Assembly (NCBI GenBank): GCA_034509425.1
Contig: JAVTVJ010011652.1
Location: 6,873,501-6,937,500 of the forward strand
Direction of reading: 5' to 3'
Origin: Eopsaltria australis
Taxonomy: Eukaryota > Chordata > Aves > Passeriformes > Petroicidae
Length of the DNA stretch: 64,000 nucleotides
Shown here: positions 40,001 to 64,000 of the stretch, one piece after another
How positions within the stretch are numbered: position 1 is the first letter of the stretch
How the letters are laid out: each line of letters starts with the position of its first letter
The notes under the pieces: generated by a model
What the model was told of the DNA's origin: nothing
The model's input: the letters and a program-made list of their open reading frames with translations, nothing else
Database searches by the model: none
Made by a program: the position numbers and the translations under genes

Positions 40001-41670
40001 TTTTTTGTGTTTCAGAGTGGCTGCCAGCTAATTTCATGCCATGTCCCTGGCTTGTGTGGCACAGTGGAAGAGCTGGGATATGGTTTCTCCCCACCCACTT
40101 CCCTGTGCAGAATTTTGCAGACCTCTGCCTTAGCCCCCTTCACCTCTTTCCTAGGCTGAAAGGTTTTTGGTTATTTCATTTTCCTTCACAGAAAAGCCAT
40201 TTCACACCTTTAGTAATCCTTGTTGGCTTCTGTGACTCTTCTAGGGTTATGTGTTGGAAAGATGCACAGACAGACATTTCAAGAGGGGGCCCTGCCATGA
40301 GGATGCATGGAAATGACAAATACAGGGGGCTGCATCTTCAAGTGAAAACTCTTGCTTAGGTGCCCAGCACAGGTGCTCTGAGATGTCCCAGGGTCTTGGG
40401 AAGTGCAGGCTGAGCTTCTCTGGCAGGCAACGCCTCCCTGCCAGAGGCTTGGCACAAAAAATGGGCTTTGCTACAGTCAGAACTAATACAGCCAGTTCTG
40501 ATGCCATTGGGTGTTTCCCTTGGGAAGGGGATGGAGCAAGGCTGAGAGAGCCTGGACAGGTACAATGGGCCAAGTGCATCCAAGTCAGCAAAACCCTGCC
40601 CAGCTGTGTGTCCTGTGCCAGAGGGTGGTGGCAGAGCCTTATCGCCCAGAGCAGGGTAGAGGGCAAGAGGGAAAGCTGAGGGAGTCCTTGGGGAGATAAA
40701 GGAAGCATCATGGCAGTGGTGACAGAAAAGCTGCTGCTTCTGAGTGAGGCAGACATTCCCAGCCTCTGAGGCATGGGAAAGGAGACTGGATGTGTGTTCC
40801 AGTGGCTTGGCACAGCAGCGTGGGCCTGGATGAGGTGGGGTAGAGAGATGGCTGCCATCACCCTTGTCGCTGGCAGGGATCAACCTGAGGTGGCCATAAC
40901 CCCACTGAGAGGCCTTTTCCAGGGTCGGGAAAAACAGAAAAAGGGAGGCTTGTTTTGCTGGGGGTGGTTGTTTTGCACTGTATTTTTTGTGGCAGTGCTG
41001 ACCCAGCCACAACTGGGGGGGCACCACAGGGCAATTTCTGCTCTGCACAATGATCCCCTCAGCCTCTCCAACCTAATGGCCATGCCTGGAGGTGTGAGGG
41101 ACGTAAACTGTGCTCACAGTAGACTGAGATGGGCAAGCAGGACATGCCTGCCCATTGCTGTGGTCACTGTCCCCAAAGCCCCCTGCCACCCCAGCTGCTT
41201 GGGGACCTCATCACCACCCTCCTGGCAGCAGAGGGGCACACACTGACCCCAGCCTTGCCCCAGCCCGCGCTGCAGACACACTCCCCAAAGTATCAATGAT
41301 TAATTGCATCATTTTAACCAAAGCTCCGGCTCCCTCAGCCGTTGTGGAGCTCAAAAAGAAATGAACATTGTGCAGCATGGATGCCAAAGTAGATTGACTA
41401 GGCTTTTATTTGATACTGAAGCCTATGCTTCCTTAAGCTCCTAGCTCAAGGTGGTGTAACTCAATGGCAAACTAACACAAAGTAGCCTCGTAACAGACTT
41501 TGAAAATGAGCATTATGTGGCACGCAGCAACACCGAGGCTGGCTGACAGAACTGTGGGAGCTCAGGCAGGCCAGGGAGGTGCAGCCCCAGCGATTTTGTC
41601 TGGAGTGATGCCAGGCCCTGGAGGAAGCTGCTGAGGAGGGGCTGTGCAGTTGCTCTGTGTGTTGCCACAC
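37065..41670. other. Intergenic region INA-NT5C2 (divergent)
   Basis: 4.6 kb between the INA promoter and the CR1 cluster beside NT5C2. It starts with CA/GA-rich low-complexity sequence to about 37400, then ordinary noncoding sequence. I found no exon, RNA gene or mobile element I can support. Open frames here lack recognisable domains and codon bias. Confidence 0.65.
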
Positions 41671-41871
41671 GGAATCACAGAACTGTTAGGGTTGGAACAG
41701 ACCTCTGGAGATCCTCCTGTCCAACTCCCCTGACAAGGCACGGCCACCTGGCCCATGTGACACAGGGATGTGTCTGGGTGCGTTTTGAATGTCTTCGGGG
41801 AGGGAGACTCCTTAACCTCCCCGGGCAGCCTGTTCAGTGCTCTGCCACCTCAGCATAGAGCTTTTCCTCAT
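41671..41871 (-). mobile_element. CR1 LINE, 3' piece of a split copy (minus)
   Basis: On the plus strand GGAATCACAGAACTGTTAGG and what follows are the reverse complement of a CR1 3' end. The CR1 sequence breaks off at CTCAT (41867-41871), exactly where its expected continuation resumes at 42283. Confidence 0.9.
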
Positions 41872-42282
41872 CAGAGAAGGTCACAGGTCTGGAGCATCTC
41901 TTATGAGGAAAGGCTGCCTCGAGAAGAGGCAGCTGAGACAGGACCTCATTAATGTGTATAAATATCTGAAGGGAGGGTGCCAAGATGATGGGTCCAGCCT
42001 CTGCTCAGTGCTGTTGGGCAATAGGACAAGAGGCCATGGGCAGAAATTGATGAAGAGGAAGTTCCACCTGAACATGAGGAAGAACTTCTGTGCTGTGTGG
42101 GTGAACACGCACTGGTACAGGTTGCCCATAGAGGCTGTGGAGTCTCCCTCACTGGAGATGTCCAAGAACCATCTGGATGCAATCCTGTGCCATGTCCTCG
42201 CGATAACCCTGCTTGAGTGGGAGGCTGGACCAGACAACCCACTGTGGTCCCTTCCAACCGGACCCATTCTGTGATTCTGTGA
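41872..42282 (+). mobile_element. CR1 LINE inserted into another CR1 (plus)
   Basis: 411 bp in sense orientation: CTGGAGCATCTCTTATGAGG near the start, AGGACAAGAGGCCATGGGCA in the middle, and the terminus CATTCTGTGATTCTGTGA. It is 5' truncated and flanked on both sides by CTCAT (41867-41871 and 42283-42287), a likely 5-bp target-site duplication. Confidence 0.9.
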
Positions 42283-42505
42283 CTCATGTTGAGGTGGAAC
42301 TTCTTGTGGTTTAGTTTACGGCCATTGTTACTCATCCTGTCGCTGAGCACCACTGAAAAGAGCTTGGCACCACCCTCTTGGCACACGCCTTTGGGACATT
42401 TATACGCACTGATGAGATCCCCGCTCAGTCTCTCTTCTCCACACGGAGCAGGCGGAGCTCCCGCAGTGTGTCCGCACCCGGGGGACGCTCCAGACCCCTC
42501 CTCAG
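42283..42505 (-). mobile_element. CR1 LINE, 5' piece of the split copy (minus)
   Basis: Antisense CR1: on the minus strand it reads GAGAGACTGAGCGGGGATCT then AAGTTCCACCTCAACATGAG, and continues directly into the piece at 41871-41671. The right boundary near 42505 is approximate because the sequence merges into the NT5C2 CpG island. Confidence 0.85.
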
Positions 42506-42664
42506 CCCCGCGGTCCCGGCGGGCCCCTGCAGCGGGTGGCGGTGTGGCACTTTGCGGACGGTCCCTGGGCCGGGCCGTGCGGCCGGCGCGGGGCTCGCAC
42601 ACTGCCCGCGCTCCCTGCCGGCGGGCGGCCCGGGGCGGGCCGGGGCGGGGCGCGGGCGGCGCCT

Positions 42665-64000
<21,336 letters not shown>

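Overview
This is a vertebrate nuclear window, almost certainly avian. The coding exons are small and GT-AG bounded, introns are AT-rich, promoters lie in CpG islands, and every interspersed repeat I recognise is CR1, the dominant bird LINE. Four protein genes can be supported: TAF5 (minus, 5' part only), PCGF6 (plus, complete coding region), INA (minus, complete coding region) and NT5C2 (plus, first coding exon only). The order TAF5-PCGF6-INA-NT5C2 with these strands is the mirror image of the human 10q24 order NT5C2-INA-PCGF6-TAF5, so this is a conserved synteny block.

Layout. Positions 1-2185 carry TAF5 exons 2 and 1 on the minus strand; its start codon lies in a perfect TISU/YY1 element. 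A CR1 copy (about 2580-2920) sits between the divergent TAF5 and PCGF6 starts. PCGF6 runs from 3182 to a stop at 21694 in ten coding exons, with a 3' UTR likely reaching about 23.9 kb and containing an antisense CR1. About 6.5 kb without recognised genes follows. INA runs on the minus strand from its ATG at 36792 to its stop at 31521 in three exons. The INA CpG island holds an RE1/NRSE-like site with expanded half-site spacing about 185 bp upstream of the ATG. A gene-free interval ends in a nested CR1 cluster (41671 to about 42505) that runs into the NT5C2 CpG island. From there an 18.6-kb intron leads to the NT5C2 ATG exon at 61346-61466, and the window ends in the next intron.

Roles. TAF5 is a scaffold of TFIID, PCGF6 is the RING subunit of the variant Polycomb complex PRC1.6, INA is a neuronal intermediate filament, and NT5C2 is the cytosolic IMP/GMP 5'-nucleotidase. 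They share a neighbourhood, not a pathway. I found no tRNA, rRNA, CRISPR or viral gene, and no convincing new gene system. The most interesting signals are regulatory or structural: the TISU start of TAF5, the split RE1 at INA, a near-perfect 60-bp palindrome in PCGF6 intron 7, the 55-Arg/1-Lys composition of INA exon 1, and a CR1-in-CR1 insertion with a short target duplication beside the NT5C2 promoter. All family assignments come from reading translated exons and recalled homologues; no search was run.
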